Positions 1 to 9,654 of a stretch of DNA of 64,000 bases are shown here, piece by piece. Below the pieces are notes generated by a model. The model was not told the origin of the DNA. It was given only the letters and a program-made list of their open reading frames with translations, and made no database searches. The position numbers and the translations under genes were made by a program. How positions within the stretch are numbered: the stretch's first letter is position 1; each line of letters opens with the position of its first letter. Source of the stretch: Hyposmocoma kahamanoa (taxonomy: Eukaryota; Arthropoda; Insecta; Lepidoptera; Cosmopterigidae); NCBI RefSeq assembly GCF_003589595.1, contig NW_020653993.1:6613321-6677320 (forward strand). The letters run 5' to 3'.

Positions 1-47
<47 letters not shown>

Positions 48-87
48 ACCATTATTTTTATTATTATTTGTTTCAAGTGGTCCGTAT
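1..87 (-). other. Possible edge of another Asn/Gly repeat coding exon
   Basis: On the plus strand this begins with a CCGTTG hexamer repeat (1 to about 48) followed by ATT-rich sequence. Read on the minus strand in one frame it is open and encodes Tyr-Gly-Pro-Leu-Glu-Thr-Asn-Asn-Lys-Asn-Asn, then alternating Gly-Asn off the window edge. That composition matches the Asn/Gly arrays of the gene family in this window. A TAA lies just upstream and a MITE starts at about 95, so if this was a gene its 5' part is cut off. A plain hexamer microsatellite is the alternative. Confidence 0.3.
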
Positions 88-94
88 TATTTTT

Positions 95-372
95 AACCGA
101 CTTGAAAAATGGAGGAGGTTCTCAATTGGACTGATTTTTGTATTTTACATGCTTACTCTGACATTTGTGATCCGATTTCGATGATTCTTCTTTTATTGGA
201 AAGGGGTACCTCCGTAGTGGTCCTATTTAAATTTGAAGAAAATATTTCCGCTAAATGTAACAAATTAGGGGAATGAATCCCATTTATTGGATTTCACCTA
301 ATTTTTGTCACGATTTAAAAAAAATTTGGCAAATAGACGTAGTTCTACAAGCTTTTAAGGTGATTTTTTTCT
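95..372 (+). repeat. ACCGACTTC-type MITE, diverged copy
   Basis: This starts TTAACCGACTTGAAAAATGG and follows the same order of blocks as six other copies in the window: GGAGGAGGTTCTCAATT, a TTGGAAAGGGG block, then TAGTGGTCC. Better copies end in TTTTGATGTCGGTTTTTTAG, so the family has inverted ends (AACCGACNTCAAAA). It has no coding capacity. Confidence 0.75.
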
Positions 373-383
373 ATAAAAATGTT

Positions 384-446
384 ATAATTATTAATAACAA
401 AGATCGAACTGCTGGATTCGAACCAGCACCCAAGCGTTTTTTTTTA
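384..446 (-). repeat. tRNA-derived SINE fragment
   Basis: The plus-strand string ATTAATAACAAAGATCGAAC followed by GGATTCGAACCAGC is the reverse complement of the B-box and tail of the SINE seen intact at 23400-23640. Only the B box and the tail remain. Confidence 0.5.
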
Positions 447-477
447 TATAATATTAAGCAACACCGAGATCTTTGCA

Positions 478-655
478 ATTTAAAGCTCTGAGTGGCAATG
501 TACCTGTTATGAACAGGGATGTAGCTTACCACCAGGCGCACGACTTGTTCACCTCGTCACTTGATGTTATAAAAAAACAGTAATGCTGACATTACTGCTT
601 GGCGGCAGAAGTAGGTAAGGTGGCAGTACGAGTAGGAGCTCTACTAAATTGTTTT
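478..655. repeat. 290-bp lepidopteran repeat (R1), rearranged copy
   Basis: Two pieces of the repeat lie head to head. 478-578 is in reverse orientation (CACCAGGCGCACGACTTGTT). 580-655 is forward (TTGGCGGCAGAAGTAGGTAA, then GGAGCTCTACTA). The middle of the element is missing, so this is a deleted and inverted copy. Confidence 0.6.
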
Positions 656-695
656 TGAAGTGATTTGTCTAGTAAACTTGATGTGTTCAACTGTT

Positions 696-1090
696 TAACC
701 GACTTCAAAAAAACGCGATAACTCCGGTATTTGTGAACCGATTTTCATGATTCTTTTTTGTTGGAAAGGGGGTACTTCCATAGTGGTCCTATTTCATTTT
801 GAAGGAAATCGTCCACCTCTAAAGGTGGCTGTTCACTCATGAAGATTCATTTTTATAAATAGCGACTAATTTTCTTGAGGAGCAATTATTTTAATGGTTG
901 ATTTTGCTATTTCTCCAATTCAAGGCGTTTTTTTTCAATATTCTTTGAGTAGTGAGAACCGACTTTTTATTATCTCCAGTGTCAAGTCCTGTACAGTGGC
1001 GAATTTAAGGATATTTCAATAAAACTTAGCAAATAGACGTAGTGCCACGTACTTTTGAGGTCGGTTTTTTTAGTACTCTGTACTGAGATT
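696..1090 (+). repeat. ACCGACTTC-type MITE
   Basis: It starts TTTAACCGACTTCAAAAAAA and ends near GAGGTCGGTTTTTTTAGTAC, TCTGTACTGAGATTAT. Internal blocks match the copy at 5738. The first part after the terminal repeat is shortened. Confidence 0.8.
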
Positions 1091-1289
1091 ATTTATTTAT
1101 CAATAAATTTAAAAATTTGTCTATTAAGAGCAAAAATTTTGTTTTAATTTGCACATTTAATGGAGTATTACGATTTATTTATATTTATAGCAATAGTCAC
1201 ATAGACCGTCGTCGTTACTTCGGTATTTTTCTTTATAAATGGTACAATTAATTTTAAAATTCTGAACTGGAGTTTATAAATGTTTTATA

Positions 1290-1473
1290 AGTACGTTTCA
1301 AAAGTTTTAGTTGAATATCATAATTCCAATCTTGTTATTTCTAATGAGGCAATTAAACCAAATATTCTATTAATGTTTGTCACAGTTTTCCAGATTAGCA
1401 GTACAAGCGTTGGTCAATTTAACATTCTTAATGTTTCTGAATTTCATTAGTTAGAACTCCAAGTTCAATAAGG
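1290..1473 (+). promoter_or_regulatory. Promoter of gene A (conserved family promoter module)
   Basis: This region is collinear with the DNA upstream of gene B exon 1 (20805-20986) and gene C exon 1 (17300-17122), while the surrounding DNA is not. Landmarks are TAATGAGGCAATTA (1342-1355), the TATA-like TATTAATG (1368-1375, 99 bp before the ATG), TTTGTCACAGTTTTC just after it, and TTCAATAAGG next to the start codon. The TAAT and ATTA cores resemble homeodomain sites, but no factor can be named. The transcription start is not mapped; about 30 bp past the TATA-like box is the natural guess. Confidence 0.65.
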
Positions 1474-1536
1474 ATGGTTTTATTTTGCATTAATTACTTT
1501 TTAATAAGTTCTATGTCAATATTGGTAACTGTATCA
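1474..1536 (+). CDS. Gene A exon 1: signal peptide
   Basis: These 21 codons start at ATG (1474) and encode a hydrophobic leader beginning Met-Val-Leu-Phe-Cys and ending Leu-Val-Thr-Val-Ser. The donor GTAAGTAAAT follows at 1537. The exon ends in phase 0, which matches the acceptor TTGTTTCAG at 4478-4486, where exon 2 starts with TGT. The same exon shape, length, phase and donor occur in genes B and C, and the upstream DNA is conserved, so this is the true start. The in-frame run immediately before exon 2 begins only with TTG and is intron. The intron is 2950 bp and carries LINE, MITE, SINE and R1 debris. Confidence 0.75.
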
Positions 1537-1734
1537 GTAAGTAAATAAAGTGTTCAGTTATTATTTAAAAAGTTACACCTAAGCTACAAGTTCGCAAAGC
1601 CGTTTTCTCATTTAAAATACATGCAGTAATAAAGATAAGAACAATAATCTTTCAAATGTAATAATAAATTCAATGGAAAATAAAATAAACGACACGAAGA
1701 TCAAGAAATAAATAGAGCTAGCAGCAGAAAACTT

Positions 1735-1815
1735 ACTTGTGAAAGAGTCCGTCCAGGGAAGTACTGCCACCGTCACTATTTCTCCTGTCAAGCAGTAATG
1801 TAAGCATTGCTGCGT
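1735..1815 (-). repeat. R1 repeat fragment
   Basis: This is the reverse complement of the R1 3' half, read as GAAAGAGTCCGTCCAGGGAA, then GTACTGCCACC, CAAGCAGTAATG and GCATTGCTGCGTTC. It lies inside the intron of gene A. Confidence 0.65.
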
Positions 1816-2244
1816 TCTTGTTTAGAGATTTACTACATTATTGCAGAGGACGGGAAGTAAGGGAAAACTGGACGAGTATGAGTTACAAGTTACAAGGCCG
1901 AGCGCCAGGGAGGTCGTGTATTAATACGAGTTCCCGCCGAGGCTTATATAGTGCTTTTCTCAAACAATGTGAAGAAATAATAAAAGACTAAAGAGAGGAA
2001 GATGTAATAGAAAAAGTTAATTAATAACAAAAGTAACATTTAATGAGGACAATTTCGCTAAAAGAAAATGTTATTGTTTTTCCAGGCACATTAATAGAGT
2101 CTGCTGAACTTCTGATAATGTGGTTCGTGTAGTTCTCCAGTGCGTGAAAGTTTCATAAGTTTTCATGTATCTTACTTTGCTCATAGCCTGCAACCACTTT
2201 TTCATGGCTATTATTGTCCCTTGTTTTAAATTAGGCAGAGTACT

Positions 2245-2960
2245 ATCCATTACTGATATTATGATATGTTAATCTCAGGTACCTTTGCGTATGCTGATGA
2301 CAGCACAGTTGTGGATAGGTACTTGACCAATGCGAGGGTCAGTGGAGAGGAAATCCAGTCTTGTCGAGAGTCCATGGTTAGCCGTTTAGATTTGACACTC
2401 CAGGCAGTCTCCGATTGGGGCAATGCCAATCTTGTCAAATGTAACACTACCAAAACTACACAAAATGGAGCCACTTTGCGTTGACTCCGACTTTTCGTGA
2501 TATATCCATACCGATAGCCGACTGTCTCCAGCTACTTGGAATGGACCTGTCGTCCAATTTGAACTTCGGCAGACACATTGAATCCATGGCCAAAAATGCA
2601 GCAAGGATGTTTAGGATCCTTTCCAGGGTGAGGCGTAACTTTACACCGGGACAGTTTCTTCAGCTGTACCAAGCACAAGTCCAGTCGTGCATGGAGTACT
2701 GCTGCCACCTTTGGGATGGCTCTGCTACGTATCAACTTGCCACTTTGGATTCAATTGACAACCGTGCCAAGAAGCTTATAGGTGACTCGGAATTAGTGGA
2801 GGCGAAGCTGTAGAGCCTTGAGCACCGCCGTAAAGTTGCCTGCTTATCGGTATTTTACATGATATATCACGGAGAGTGTGCAATGGAATTACACGATTTA
2901 ATTCCGCCTTTCCCTTTCCATCACCGGGGACCTAGGCGTAGGCTTGGGTTCCACCCCTAT
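2245..2960 (+). pseudogene. Non-LTR retrotransposon reverse transcriptase fragment
   Basis: Two overlapping frames (2266-2484 and 2481-2813) encode the C-terminal part of a LINE reverse transcriptase. The first has the palm motif YADDST and a WGNANLVKCN segment. The second has LQLLGMDLSSNL, then QAQVQSCMEYCCHLWDGSA and an ending like LDSIDNRAKKLIGD. A frameshift near 2480 separates them. A further degraded stretch, GLGFHPYVVDI-like, runs to about 2960. The element is 5'-truncated, sits in the intron of gene A in the same direction, and cannot be active. The same LINE family occurs at 20075-20390 and 63440-63650. Confidence 0.85.
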
Positions 2961-3344
2961 GTTGTGGATATTACAAAGATTACTATATTTTGCCTTATCG
3001 CTCTTCTCTATAGAACTAATTTTCACTACGAATACTAAAACACTTTAGTTTATTTTACCGCCTTTTTCTGTAAAAATACCTACCTTTACTTTTTTACCTT
3101 TTCTTTACTTTTACTTTTAATAATAAGTGGTAAAGGTAGGTATTTTTAATTCTCGCGATTACGAACACTGAGCATTTAGCTATATAAGTTTTTCTTTTGC
3201 CTGTTTAAATAGTTCATTGTTAGTAGATAAATTTAAAAGTCAGAGCAGTGCCAGTGGACTGTAATGGATTTTCATACTTACCTTGCACGTAACAAAGTTT
3301 CCGTAATGCAAACATTTCCGAGCATGTTTGAGAAAAATAAATTA

Positions 3345-3490
3345 AGGGTGCTGGTGAAAATGCAGGCACGTGGTACTTGTCCACATTATGTCTCAGGGTG
3401 ACGGGTGCTGTTGCAGTACCTCTCAGATCTTACAATTTAAACTCCAGGGCACTGAAACTGTTCGCCGCGTGACTTAATAACATTAAAAAA
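3345..3490 (-). repeat. R1 repeat, 5' half
   Basis: This is the reverse complement of R1: GTGCTGGTGAAAATGCAGGC, then TTATGTCTCAGGGTGACGGG and CGTGACTTAATAACATT. It lies inside the gene A intron. Confidence 0.7.
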
Positions 3491-3885
3491 AAATCTCGCT
3501 AAACAGTTCATTAAACAAATTTTGAGATAATGAGTCCGATAACTACACATTATACACGATAGAACACATTCGACAAACATGACATGATGTATCTCCGACA
3601 ACAAAATATCTAAATCGGTTTAGTAATTCACAGTGAGCATGTAATTCAGATGCTTTTGGGGAATAGAGTGAATGAGTATCTAAATGCGATGTTCTGATTT
3701 CTAATATTTCTATATAATTTTTTATTATATAAAATATAAAAATGTGATGTAAACTATATAGTAAACACAAAAATGTTTGTAGCATTTGCATTTAAATTAT
3801 TTAAATTACCCCTTTCAGATACCATATCACTTTAAAATATTGTTTAAGCAAAAGGCCTATAAGTTTCATTTAAAAAAATATAATT

Positions 3886-4190
3886 TTTAACCGACTTCAA
3901 AAAGGAGAAGGTTCTCAATTCGACTGTATTTTTTTAATGTATGTTACGCGATAAATAAGTTAAAATTGTAAACCGATTTTGATGATGCTTCTTTTGTTAG
4001 AAAGAGGGTAACCTCAGTAGTGGTCCCATTTCAATTTGAAGAAAATATTCCACCTTTAAGGGTGACAAGCTAGGGGATGAATACGGTTTCGCGCACTTTC
4101 CGGTAACCGATTTCAATAAAACTTGGTAAATAGATGTGATTCCACGAACTTTTGAGATCGGTTTTTTTAGCAGGTACTCTGATTATGAAC
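3886..4190 (+). repeat. ACCGACTTC-type MITE
   Basis: It starts TTTTAACCGACTTCAAAAAG and ends TTTTGAGATCGGTTTTTTTA. It is shorter inside than the copies at 696 and 5738. It lies in the gene A intron. Confidence 0.8.
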
Positions 4191-4279
4191 ATTAATCTTA
4201 TATGCGTAAATTTTTGATTGTGTCCTGTTTTCGTTAAATTGTTCTAAGTTCAAACTTCAAATAACGCACAAACTCATAG

Positions 4280-4400
4280 GCCCGCACTGGGAAAACTCTG
4301 TTTCGCGGGTGTCATAGACACACATATAAGCAACCACAAATTACACCCAAACTCACGAGAGAAATAAATGTAGACCATACAAATATTTCTCCCGGTCCGG
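4280..4400 (-). repeat. tRNA-derived SINE body (family S2), fragment
   Basis: The reverse complement reads through GAGAAATATTTGTATGGTCT, CTCTCGTGAGTTTGGGTGTA and TGTCTATGACACCCGCGAAA, matching the SINE bodies at 16815, 55990 and 59940. The tRNA head is lost. It ends about 85 bp before exon 2 of gene A. Confidence 0.7.
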
Positions 4401-4486
4401 GAAAGAATAAAGAGTTGTTTTTCAAAATGACTCTACTTCAATTTACTCATTCGATGACACGAGCTTATTTTTCAATATTGTTTCAG

Positions 4487-5341
4487 TGTTTAGAAGATCG
4501 CAAAGCATCTACTAATGGTGGAAATAGGCAATATTATCCTAATAGCGAAGAAGACTGCGCCGCTTGTGGCTGCTACTACCCTTATTATCCCAATGATATG
4601 TGTCGAGTCATAGAAAAGTGTACGAAAGCCTGCGAAGCAGTTTACGACATATTGTGCATAGATCCCAGAATTCAGAAAGCTATTAAATGTTGGTTTTCAA
4701 AAACATGTCAATCCGACTGTTACAGCACGTTTATGTATACTCTTAAGGCTAAAACACTCAGTTATGTAATTAATAACAACAACAGGAGCGGTCCCGGTAG
4801 CATTAATAATGATAACAACATTGGGGGCGGTAGATACATAAATAATGATAATAACATTGGCGGTGGGAGAAACATTAATAATAACAACAACGTTGATGGT
4901 GGGACGATCGTTAACAATAACAACAATGGCGGTGATACGAGCTTTGGTTATGCCAACAACATTGGCGGTGGGAGTATCAATAATAACAACAACAACGACG
5001 GGAGCAACTATAATAATAATTACAACTATGGCGGTGGGGGTAACAATAATAACAACAACAACAATGGCGGTGGGGGTATCAATATTAATAACAACAACAA
5101 TGGTGGTTGGAGCAACTATAATAACAACAACAACGGCGGTAGGGGTGACCATAATATTAATTATAACGTTGGCGGTGTAGGTGCAAATAATGACAACAAC
5201 AATGGCGGTAGAGATAAATATAATTATAACCACAAATTTAAGGGTGGGGGTAACTATAATAGACACCAACACGGTGGCGGTTGGCAAAGTTACAAAAACA
5301 AGCGGTTTACGAAAAAATCTAGGAATCATAAAAAAAAATAA
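4487..5341 (+). CDS. Gene A exon 2: Cys-rich module plus Asn/Gly repeats
   Basis: This exon encodes 284 residues and a stop; with exon 1 the protein is 305 aa. The first codon is Cys22. A module with 11 Cys spans residues 22-99; its core is C60-x5-C66-x3-C70-x7-C78-x10-C89-x5-C95-x3-C99. Residues from about 116 to 280 are Asn runs (mixed AAT and AAC) broken by Gly-Gly-Gly, Ile and Tyr. The tail is basic (RFTKKSRNHKKK). The stop overlaps a polyadenylation signal AATAAA (5337-5342). Gene B is the closest paralogue in protein sequence. I do not recognise the domain. A secreted, largely disordered extracellular protein is inferred from the signal peptide, disulfide-rich head and repeats. Confidence 0.8.
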   Translation, partial: CLEDRKASTNGGNRQYYPNSEEDCAACGCYYPYYPNDMCRVIEKCTKACEAVYDILCIDPRIQKAIKCWFSKTCQSDCYSTFMYTLKAKTLSYVINNNNRSGPGSINNDNNIGGGRYINNDNNIGGGRNINNNNNVDGGTIVNNNNNGGDTSFGYANNIGGGSINNNNNNDGSNYNNNYNYGGGGNNNNNNNNGGGGININNNNNGGWSNYNNNNNGGRGDHNINYNVGGVGANNDNNNGGRDKYNYNHKFKGGGNYNRHQHGGGWQSYKNKRFTKKSRNHKKK

Positions 5342-5737
5342 AATACTACTGTAATAGAAATGCTTAAACATGGTTTTAACTATAAAATTATTCCTAATTT
5401 AGTATTGCGAACATTATTGTATGTCCTAACAATCTGCTGATATATTGACCGAAATATGTTAGCAAATATGCAAAAAGATTGATATGCGGCGATTGTAATA
5501 CGCCTAGATGCACTAGGGCACTCCAAATCATCCTTCGAATTAAAAACATAATAGGTATTCTAATAATCTAATGCTAAGTGTAATGACAATGTTATACATA
5601 ATTTTAATGAGTGTGAGGTGAAGCAATTGAGTTTGTGTTGTCAAATCATACACCACAATTCGCTACACACGTACGTATCTTCTCCAAACACGTATCTAAA
5701 AAGAATGATTATTTAGGAGGCGGATAAACTTCTATTT
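5342..5737. other. 3' flank of gene A, no further feature seen
   Basis: AT-rich sequence after the gene A polyadenylation signal. I see no open frame, SINE or inverted repeat here. Confidence 0.6.
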
Positions 5738-6195
5738 TTTAACCGACTCCAAAAAAGGAGGAGGTTCTCAATTCGACTGTATGTTTTTTGTTTTTTTTTT
5801 TTTTGTTTTTTTTTTGTATGTATGTTACGCGATAACTCCGGTATTTGTGAACCGATTTTCATGATTCTTTTTTGTTGGAAAGGGGATACTATTGTAGTGG
5901 TCCCATTTCATTTTGAAGGAAATCATTCACCTGTAAGGGTGGCTGTTCACGCATGAAGATTCATTTTTATGAATAGCGCCTAAATTTTCTTAATGAGCAA
6001 TTATTTTAATGGTTGATTTTGCTATTTCTCCAATTCAAGGCGTTTTTGCTCTCAATATTCTTTGAGTATTTTATTATCTCCAGTGTCAAGTCCTGTACAG
6101 TGGCGAATTTAAGGATATTTCAATAAAACTTAGCAAATAGACGTAACGCCAAGTACTTTTGATGTCGGTTTTTTAGTACTCTGTACTGAGATTAT
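5738..6195 (+). repeat. ACCGACTTC-type MITE, most complete copy
   Basis: The left end is AACCGACTCCAAAAAAGG, followed by GAGGTTCTCAATTCGACTG and a T-rich tract. The right end is TTTTGATGTCGGTTTTTTAG. The reverse complement of the right end, AAAACCGACATCAAAA, matches the left end over about 14 bp, so this is a TIR element of about 450 bp with no coding capacity. Confidence 0.85.
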
Positions 6196-6299
6196 TTTGT
6201 TCATTTTCTTATCATATTTGTTAATTTGCATGCATGACTTCAAGAATCGGTAAAAGCCAAATGTGTGTAAATATGAAGGAGATAATAATGTGATGTGAA

Positions 6300-7170
6300 A
6301 TCAGCCTGTAAAGAACAATGGCAAAATCATAGCTTAAAGAATTCGTTAGCGTCTTCAAATGTCTTAATTACAAGTTTGAATAAAATAAATTAATTAGGTT
6401 TTTCAAATTATAACAGCGGCCTATCTAAGTCGGAAATAAAATATTAATTAAAAGAAACTCTAATGACTAATCGACGAAGCGACATCTAGCCGCCAAAAAA
6501 TGAATTTCAACCTACATATGAATATGGTCCACATTTCGTTCACGTAATTTATTATTATTATTTATTAAGGCTTTGGCAAAGCCATCAGCCTAAACATGGA
6601 GTTTAAATATGTTTCCGTAAATATGGCCGCCACAAAGAGGATAGGCAATTTGAGGCGGCGTGCTTGGATTGATTCAGGATTCCTTAAAACGGGCCGATAC
6701 GGGTGTTTTAGTTCGAGATTCGTATAATTTCGCGTTTTAATCTTCGATTAAGGCACACTAGCCCTATCCTATTCCACTTTAAACTAGATTTCACAAAATA
6801 ATTGAAAGTCAAAATAAAAACGACACTTTTCCCTCCAAAAGGTCCAGAGCGAATCTCGTTCACGTAATATCAAATGTAGTGATGCGATCGATTTGTAAAA
6901 AGCTAATAATAGATTAAGTACTACTTAAAGTCGATAATTTCTTCTCTAAAATGGTAACACTGACAAAAAGTTATCAAAACCAGGAATAGATGGCATGTTT
7001 CACAAATAAAAATAAGTTGTGTCAGAGTTACCAGTCAATACTCTGTGGTATATTATTAATTAACTCAGTTTTTTTGTTACGGCTTAAATTCATGCCTTTT
7101 GACCATACCAGTATACAAAATAATTTCCTCTGAACTTTCATCACGTCACAAAGCCATGCCTGGTGCAATT
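6300..7170 (+). repeat. Left arm of a large inverted duplication
   Basis: Stretches here recur in reverse orientation at 12340-12960, in the same order. Examples are GAACAATGGCAAAATCATAG, AAAGAATTCGTTAGC, TTTTTCAAATTATAACAGCG, GCGACATCTAGCCGCCAA, and ATAGATGGCATGTTTCACAA. A 307-bp insertion (6549-6855) interrupts only this arm. The two arms enclose about 5 kb and lie between the 3' ends of genes A and C. Confidence 0.8.
6536..6868 (-). mobile_element. Retroposon insertion with 13-bp target duplication
   Basis: The 13-mer TCGTTCACGTAAT is present at 6536-6548 and again at 6856-6868. The other duplication arm has a single, slightly diverged version of this site joined directly to ATATCAAATGTA, which is the empty site. 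Read on the minus strand, the 307-bp insert ends in GGCTTTGCCAAAGCC followed by an ATAATAATAA tail, as expected of a SINE-type retroposon. No protein is encoded and the family is not recognised. Confidence 0.75.
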
Positions 7171-7477
7171 CAGCTTCTATTAAGATATAAGATATAATAT
7201 TAAGATATAATAAATACACCGAATATATTTTATTCCATTCAGTACGTAACACATGACCTCCAAAAGTTCAAGCTGGAATATCTTTAATTCCTGTCTTCAC
7301 AGAATAATAATCCCAAAACAAATTTCAACTACATTTTCACATATTTTTCATAAACAGACATGTATATGTCATACATAATATACATAATGGCAAGATATGC
7401 CTGTTAAGAAATTGTTAAAGCTACGGTTGCGGTTGGTACAGATGGTACTCCATAGAAAATGTATAATATAAAATCGA
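7171..7477. other. No feature seen
   Basis: AT-rich sequence with short ATAAGATATAAT direct repeats near 7185-7210. Nothing coding is seen on either strand. Confidence 0.5.
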
Positions 7478-7590
7478 ACACTAAGATAAATTCCTTGGAT
7501 CCGGCTGGATTCGAACTAATGCCTTTCCAGCAATCGGTGATAGATAGTGATAGTGTTCGATCTTTTTATGAATAACTATAACAACCCAGT
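7478..7590 (-). repeat. tRNA-derived SINE S1 fragments
   Basis: The reverse complement carries AGTTCGAATCCAGCCGGATC (B box) followed by the tail TTAGTGTTCGATTT. A second tail in forward orientation (AGTGTTCGATCTTTTTATGA) follows at about 7550, so two fragments meet here. Confidence 0.6.
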
Positions 7591-7669
7591 GGAGTAATTT
7601 CATAAAAAAATAATTGAGTATCATGGTAGCAACACTTTTGTAAACAAACATTACAATGATTAAAGCGAC

Positions 7670-7907
7670 ATCTCTAGGTAGCTGCAAAGGTACCTGGTTT
7701 GGTGAGAAATAGATTTCTTACAGATGGCGCTACGTAAGTCATTAAAAACATGTGCAACAAACTTAAAGACAAAATCGTAAGGTCTACTTTGTTCGTTCCG
7801 TAACTCAGTTGGAAGAGCGTCTAACATAGATTGTTGGAATGGCAAATCCAGCCGGATCGATGGAATTTTTCTAAGTGTTCGATCTTTGTATTAATAATCA
7901 ATGTAGT
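7670..7907 (+). repeat. tRNA-derived SINE S1
   Basis: The start GCGACATCTCTAGGTAGCTG and the block AGATGGCGCTACG match the copy at 23355-23640. The tRNA-like part CCGTAACTCAGTTGGAAGAG (A box) is kept, but the B box is decayed (GGCAAATCCAGCC). It ends GTGTTCGATCTTTGTATTAA. Confidence 0.75.
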
Positions 7908-8430
7908 GACTGTATAAAGGGGCTAGTAACTATTAAAATTATGAACTTGCATAATGTAGCAGATTGATCTTTACATGAATTGTATAATGTTATTAATTTT
8001 TGCGAAGCGACGTTCTCCTTAGCTTCAATATTTATCGAGCCAACAGATTATGTTACGAAGACTATTCAAGTTGATAAATTTTGGTACACGTCTAATAAAT
8101 TACAATGAAATGAAATAATCATAAATAAATATAATAAATTCGTATTGTTTATTATGATAAATCGTCGGATTCTTGTCCATGTGAACGAGAATCATCACTT
8201 GAATCCTCATTAACATTAATTATTAATTCTTGAGTACACAAATTGTCAAACGCAACATCAAGATCCCAATAAGACAATATATTCTTTTTTGAACCCGCTC
8301 ACATTCACGATTAAATATTCTTCATAAATAAAATCGTTAGTTATAAAAATCGAATCGGAAACGCGTTAGGACATCACTAATTATTAGAATTGGAGCTGTT
8401 AAAAGTTAAATAAATGGTTGAACGGAGTAT
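7908..8430. other. No feature seen
   Basis: AT-rich sequence with no supportable open frame or repeat signature. Confidence 0.5.
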
Positions 8431-8434
8431 AGCA

Positions 8435-8545
8435 GTAATTGCTTCGGCAGTACATAATATACTAAAATTTACACGATACAGAGAAGATTAGCATAGCCCC
8501 TGCGCAAGATTGACAAATAAAATCGTGAAGCGGTCAACATTTTTC
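8435..8545 (+). pseudogene. U6 spliceosomal snRNA pseudogene
   Basis: Nearly the whole U6 RNA is recognisable: TTGCTTCGGCAGTACATA at the 5' stem, GATACAGAGAAGATTAGCAT (ACAGAGA box and AGC triad), CCCCTGCGCAAG, and AAATCGTGAAGCG, ending in CAACATTTTT. There are several differences from the conserved animal U6, including a two-base insertion after ACATA and changes in the internal stem-loop. It continues directly into a LINE reverse-transcriptase tail in the same orientation, so it is most likely a retrocopy made by template switching. A functional U6 gene would need an upstream PSE/TATA, which I do not see. Confidence 0.85.
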
Positions 8546-8760
8546 AAACATCTGTAGGTTGAGACTGGGCTACTCTTACTCCCCTGTGTTCCTCAACAAA
8601 ATCCGTGTCAGATACAACTCTTTATGTGAATGTGGTTTGGATGAGGGTAACCTTGACCACATTTTCTTTGAATGTCCTAAATTGACTTCCTCCTTGTATG
8701 ACCTCCTTCCTTGCTTCATTCCTCGTCCAATTAATACCTTGCTGTTATAAATATTAATAA
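8546..8760 (+). pseudogene. LINE ORF2 C-terminal fragment joined to U6
   Basis: The frame 8559-8750 encodes a GYSYSPVFLNKIR segment and then YNSLCECGLDEGNLDHIFFE CP. This is the zinc-knuckle-like C-x-C-x8-H-x4-C motif at the end of many Jockey/R1-group LINE proteins. It is 5'-truncated right after the U6 sequence. The following AT-rich bases (to about 8960) may be the LINE 3' untranslated region. Confidence 0.75.
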
Positions 8761-8960
8761 CTTAAAAATTGGCGTTTTTGATCAATATTAACTGACAACA
8801 TTCATCGGAACCTCGGACCAACTAGGTAGGACGGTAGTTGGTCCGAGATCGAAACTGACACTGACCCAAGCCTAGTGGCCGCCATTATGGAAATAATAAT
8901 CTACCCCCACCCCGCTCGTACGTTTTAAACCGGACTGGATGTTTACGTTAGCTCTTTCTT

Positions 8961-9210
8961 CTGTTAACATAGAATTGTCACCGTTTACCCTGCGAGGTTG
9001 TTAGCATTTTAAAAATTATCCTGTAAGTATACATGTACCATCCTTACCTACGGTGCGCAGCCATAGTTCTTGACCGAAAGACAAAAATCCAAGACCAAGG
9101 TTTGCCAAAGAGCTATGCAACGCAACATATTATGTGTAAAGAGGATGGATAGAATCCAGAATACAAATAATTGGTAACCACAACCAGAAAATATCTCATT
9201 CTCATAATCT
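8961..9210. other. No feature seen
   Basis: Unassigned DNA between the U6-LINE chimera and an R1 repeat. Confidence 0.4.
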
Positions 9211-9214
9211 CAAT

Positions 9215-9530
9215 ACAAATACTTTTTATAATACCATGCGAAGGGACAAACAAGTCGTGCGCCTGGTGGTAAGCTACACGCCTGTCCATAGCAGCTACAT
9301 TGCTACTCAGAGCTTCAAATTGCAAATCTGAGGGACACTCTCAATGCGCCTGTCACTCTGAGACATAAGTTGACAAGTCTTATGTGCGTGTGATTTTACC
9401 AGCACTCTTAACCCTTCAGAATCGAAACTCCGTAATGCTCACACTATTGCTTGGCGGCAGAAATAGTAAGATAGTTAGTACTTCTCTGGACGAACACTTT
9501 CACAAGATGCTACTGCCACCAAAAAAAAAT
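9215..9530 (+). repeat. 290-bp lepidopteran repeat (R1), full copy
   Basis: Blocks in order are GACAAACAAGTCGTGCGCCT, GTAAGCTACACGCCTGTCCA, CTGAGACATAAGTTGACAAG, TTGGCGGCAGAAATAG and GAACACTTTCACAAG. It has no coding capacity, and no obvious terminal inverted repeat or tRNA head, so the class is unassigned. Confidence 0.8.
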
Positions 9531-9654
9531 CTTAAGAATAACATTGATTTTCTCCGAACTTAGTAGAAAAATCATAAAGAATATTCTTTACTTTTCAAAT
9601 TTGATTTACTTTTATTTTTGAAACTCACCTATTAAAAAGAAGTTATTGTAATTG

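Noticed and set aside
4697..5371. Long antisense open frame (Val/Ile-rich) opposite gene A exon 2
   Set aside because: It is the complement of AAT/AAC and GGN repeats, which gives ATT/GTT codons without stops. No start context, splice sites or domain.
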